Source of the DNA: Candidatus Dojkabacteria bacterium
GTDB lineage: Bacteria; Patescibacteriota; Dojkabacteria; SC72
Assembly: GCA_012511375.1 (NCBI GenBank)
Contig: JAAZGF010000091.1
Span: 1-8,367, forward strand
Reading direction: 5' to 3'
Length of the DNA: 8,367 bases
Shown: positions 6,388-8,367 of the stretch, piece by piece
Layout: every line of letters begins with the position of its first letter
Numbering within the stretch: position 1 is the first letter of the stretch
Position numbers and translations under genes: made by a program
The notes under the pieces: model-generated
Seen by the model: only the letters and a program-made list of their open reading frames with translations
Databases searched by the model: none
Told to the model about the DNA's origin: nothing

Positions 6388-6670
6388 TGAGATTAAAGTA
6401 CAACCAGTGATTTCGGAAAAGAGCTATGAGATGGCTAATGCTTTGAACAAGTATACATTCTCTGTTCCTAGAGGTGTAAATAAAATAGAAGTAGCAAAGT
6501 GGGTTGAGAAAACATACAAAGTAAAGGTTGTGAGTATTAATAGTGTGATTAGCCCAGGGAAGTTAAAGAGGGACTGGAAAACAAATATTAAAACAAGAAA
6601 ATCAGATAAAGTTAAAATCATTGTTACACTTAAAGAAGGAAATAAAATAGATGAGTTTTTGAAAGGTTAA
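6377..6670 (+). CDS. rplW: 50S ribosomal protein L23
   Basis: L23 sits at the tunnel exit and, in bacteria generally, is the docking site for trigger factor and SRP. The 97 residues fit the family: VQPVISEKSYE (8-18), NKYTFSVPRGVNKIEV (24-39), the AKWVEKTYKVKVVSIN helix-strand block (40-55), a GKLKRDWK basic loop (61-68) in the rRNA-binding region, and the closing strand KVKIIVTLKEG (78-88). The start overlaps the end of rplD by 11 bp, a sign of translational coupling. A weak purine stretch (AAAGG, 6365-6369) lies 7 nt upstream but is part of rplD. The stop is 1 bp before rplB. Confidence 0.96.
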   Translation: MKSNEIKVQPVISEKSYEMANALNKYTFSVPRGVNKIEVAKWVEKTYKVKVVSINSVISPGKLKRDWKTNIKTRKSDKVKIIVTLKEGNKIDEFLKG

Positions 6671-6671
6671 T

Positions 6672-7523
6672 ATGGGAATCAAAAAGTTTAAACCTACAAC
6701 TTCAACACGAAGAAAGACAAGATTGGAAGATAGGAGATCCTTGAGTAAAAACTCTGGACCTAAAGGGTTAACTGTTGCAAAGAAGCAGAAATCTGGAAGG
6801 AATAACCAGGGAAAAGTTACAGTTAGACATAGAGGAGGTGGTTTTAAGAGAAGAATAAGGGTGATTGATTTTAAGAGGGATAAATTAGATATCCCTGCTA
6901 AGGTTACAGGTTTTTACTTTGATCCTAATAGAACGGCACATTTAGCCCTTTTACAGTATGAAGATGGAGAGAAAAGATATATAATTGCACCTAGAGGAAT
7001 AAAAGTAGGAGATAGATTAATATCTTCTGAACAGACAGATATACTTCCAGGAAATGCAATGAGAATAAAGAATATTCCTTCTGGAACCTTTGTTCATAAT
7101 GTAGAGGGATATCCAGGGAGAGGTGCAATATATGGTAGGTCAGCAGGAGAGTCCATATCTGTACAAGGTCCTGATACTTCCGGTAAATTTATGCAAATAA
7201 AATTACCATCTGGAGAGATAAGGTTAGTCTATGCAGATTGTATGGCGACTATTGGGCAGGTAGGAAATGAAGAGAAGATGAACGAGAAGTTAGGAAAAGC
7301 AGGAAGGAAGAGAAATTTAGGCTGGAGGCCAGAAGTTAGAGGGATGGCAATGCATGCTGCAGAGCATCCACATGGAGGAGGAGAAGCTAGAGGTAAAGTT
7401 GGAGGGCAAGCTAAAGACCTATGGGGTAATAGGATAGGAACTAGAACAAGAAGAAACAAGAAAACAGAGAAATTCATAGTCAGAAGAAGAAGAACTAAAA
7501 CAAGACCATATGCTAAAAAATAA
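6672..7523 (+). CDS. rplB: 50S ribosomal protein L2
   Basis: L2 is one of the most conserved large-subunit proteins, needed for subunit association and peptidyl transferase centre assembly. At 283 residues it is slightly longer than the usual 273-277. Landmarks are IKKFKPTTSTRRK (3-15), the RNNQGKVTVRHRGGGFKRR segment (43-61) of the OB-fold domain, the SH3-like middle with VEGYPGRGAIYGRSAG (144-159), and the invariant EHPHGGGEAR (231-240) near the catalytic centre. The C-terminal tail is very basic (RRRRTKTRPYAKK, 271-283), which explains the extra length. The start lies 1 bp after the rplW stop, with GAAAGG (6661-6666) 5 nt upstream inside rplW. No key residue is missing. Confidence 0.98.
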   Translation: MGIKKFKPTTSTRRKTRLEDRRSLSKNSGPKGLTVAKKQKSGRNNQGKVTVRHRGGGFKRRIRVIDFKRDKLDIPAKVTGFYFDPNRTAHLALLQYEDGEKRYIIAPRGIKVGDRLISSEQTDILPGNAMRIKNIPSGTFVHNVEGYPGRGAIYGRSAGESISVQGPDTSGKFMQIKLPSGEIRLVYADCMATIGQVGNEEKMNEKLGKAGRKRNLGWRPEVRGMAMHAAEHPHGGGEARGKVGGQAKDLWGNRIGTRTRRNKKTEKFIVRRRRTKTRPYAKK

Positions 7524-7540
7524 ATTATTGATTAAATATT

Positions 7541-7846
7541 ATGTCTAGATCATTAAAGAAAGGACCATACACAAATGAAAATCTAATGAAGAAAATAGCT
7601 CAGGCTAAAGCTAAGGGTGATATGTCCCCTATTAAGACTTGGGCAAGAGAATCAACTATAACTCCTGAGATGGTAGGATTTAAAATCTTAGTACATAATG
7701 GCAAAAAGCATGAAGAGGTTTTAATAATAGAATCAATGATAGGTCATAAGTTAGGAGAGTTTTCACAAACGAGAAAATTTAAAGGTCATGCTAAGAAAGG
7801 AAAGCTATCTAAAGTATATGGTAGTACAGGGAGGTTTGAGGAATAA
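7541..7846 (+). CDS. rpsS: 30S ribosomal protein S19
   Basis: S19 is a small-subunit head protein that, with S13, contacts the large subunit and tRNA region. The 101 residues are close to the usual 90-95 plus a short tail. It begins RSLKKGPY (3-10) and carries KTWARESTI (32-40), [10 protein letters not shown] (51-60) and the conserved [16 protein letters not shown] (68-83). The tail after residue 84 is Lys/Gly-rich and ends acidic. The start is 17 bp after rplB. The spacer ends ATTAAATATT directly before the ATG, with no Shine-Dalgarno. Stop TAA; rplV follows after 16 bp. Confidence 0.97.
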   Translation: MSRSLKKGPYTNENLMKKIAQAKAKGDMSPIKTWARESTITPEMVGFKILVHNGKKHEEVLIIESMIGHKLGEFSQTRKFKGHAKKGKLSKVYGSTGRFEE

Positions 7847-7862
7847 TTAAATATAAATAGTT

Positions 7863-8204
7863 ATGGAAGAAAAAATAGTTAAAGTAAAAGTAAAAAATAT
7901 TGCACAATCACCACTAAAATTGAGGTTGGTGGCAGATACTATTAGAGGCAAGAGTGTTGACCAAGCTCTAGAGAATCTTGAGTTAATAAGAATAAAGGGT
8001 ACTAAAACAATGAAGAAGGCAATTATGTCAGGTGTTGCAAATGCTAGGGAAGCACACGGTGTTGGACAGGAAGATTTAGTGATAAGTGAATTAATGGTAA
8101 ATGAGGCTCCTATGTTTAAAAGGACGAGATTCCAAGCAAAAGGGAGAGTATCAACTATATTTAAAAGAAGATCACATATTAATTTAGAATTAAAAGTTAA
8201 ATAA
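7863..8204 (+). CDS. rplV: 50S ribosomal protein L22
   Basis: L22 binds all 23S rRNA domains, and its long beta-hairpin lines the nascent-chain tunnel. The 113 residues are typical. Evidence includes SPLKLRLVADTIRGK (16-30), KAIMSGVANAREAHG (52-66), and the hairpin plus final strand RFQAKGRVSTIFKRRSHI (89-106), which matches the family's RAKGRADRILKRTSHI region. The spacer before the start (TTAAATATAAATAGTT) is A/T-rich. A GAGG in the end of rpsS lies too far upstream (about 20 nt) to act as a ribosome binding site. The stop is 2 bp before the rpsC start. Confidence 0.97.
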   Translation: MEEKIVKVKVKNIAQSPLKLRLVADTIRGKSVDQALENLELIRIKGTKTMKKAIMSGVANAREAHGVGQEDLVISELMVNEAPMFKRTRFQAKGRVSTIFKRRSHINLELKVK

Positions 8205-8206
8205 TT

Positions 8207-8367
8207 ATGGGTAGGAAAATAAATCCAAAAATTATAAGAATGGGAATAAATAGAACTTGGGGATCTAGGTGGTATGCTGATAAAAAAGATTTTCCAAAAT
8301 CTCTTTCTCAAAATCTTTTGATAAAAGAAAAAGTGAAGGAATCTATGAAAGATGCAGGAGTAGATAG
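8207..8367 (+). CDS. rpsC: 30S ribosomal protein S3, N-terminal part (cut by window end)
   Basis: This is an open frame of 53 full codons running off the window. It starts MGRKINPKIIRMGINRTW and continues to a SRWYADKKDFP segment, then a helical VKESMKDAGVD stretch. This matches the S3 N-terminus, whose E. coli counterpart is MGQKVHPNGIRLGI followed by a STWFA-type segment. S3 is a small-subunit head protein at the mRNA entry tunnel. Its position after rplV is the standard S10-operon order. The start is 2 bp after the rplV stop, with TTAAATA overlapping that stop and no Shine-Dalgarno. The KH domain and the rest lie beyond the window. Confidence 0.93.
   Translation, partial: MGRKINPKIIRMGINRTWGSRWYADKKDFPKSLSQNLLIKEKVKESMKDAGVD

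Noticed and set aside
7847..8311. A 154-codon open frame on the minus strand across rplV and the rpsC start
   Set aside because: It lies opposite L22 and S3 coding sequence and has no family resemblance; it is a shadow of A/T-rich coding DNA.
1..8367. Recoding of TGA (as Gly or Trp) as in some Patescibacteria, prompted by zero TGA stops in 11 complete genes
   Set aside because: No in-frame TGA occurs in any of the highly conserved genes, and Gly and Trp use ordinary codons throughout. Nine TAA and two TAG with no TGA is not surprising for an A/T-rich genome and this small sample.
1..8367. CRISPR arrays, insertion sequences, tRNA or rRNA genes, attachment sites
   Set aside because: Nothing of this kind is visible. 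The longest gap without a gene is 107 bp (3528-3634), and the rest is tightly packed coding sequence.

Overview
This window looks like a bacterial str/S10 translation locus from an AT-rich genome. It is probably a member of the Candidate Phyla Radiation (Patescibacteria). That placement is inferred from three things: the style of the ribosomal proteins (for example the Arg/Lys-rich L2 with its NNQGK segment), the compact genes, and the near-absence of Shine-Dalgarno sequences. The phylum cannot be fixed from the sequence alone. All genes lie on the + strand. All eleven complete stops are TAA or TAG, and there is no in-frame TGA.

Layout: (1) positions 1-519 hold the 3' end of a TPR-like helical-repeat protein. 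(2) A good extended -10 promoter overlaps the end of that gene and drives fusA (EF-G, 586-2685). (3) Two bases later comes a membrane CDP-alcohol phosphatidyltransferase (2688-3527), an unusual guest between fusA and tuf. (4) A 107-bp leader with a weaker promoter candidate precedes tuf (EF-Tu, 3635-4804). (5) A strong hairpin follows tuf. (6) The S10 operon then runs in canonical order: rpsJ, rplC, rplD, rplW, rplB, rpsS, rplV, and the start of rpsC, which is cut by the window end.

The genes supply the two main elongation GTPases and the early-assembling ribosomal proteins, so co-expression makes sense. rpsL and rpsG, which usually precede fusA, are not next to it here.

The most notable observation is in the two GTPases. 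Both EF-G and EF-Tu have lost the aspartate of the guanine-specifying G4 motif NKxD (EF-G has NKIN, EF-Tu has NKFG). Both also carry an aspartate in the G5 loop where the family has serine (GSA becomes GDS in EF-G and GDA in EF-Tu). Two paralogous factors that act on the same ribosome thus show the same apparent swap of base-recognition residues. This suggests a rewired guanine pocket or, less likely, altered nucleotide preference. EF-Tu also has RAITI instead of RGITI in switch I.
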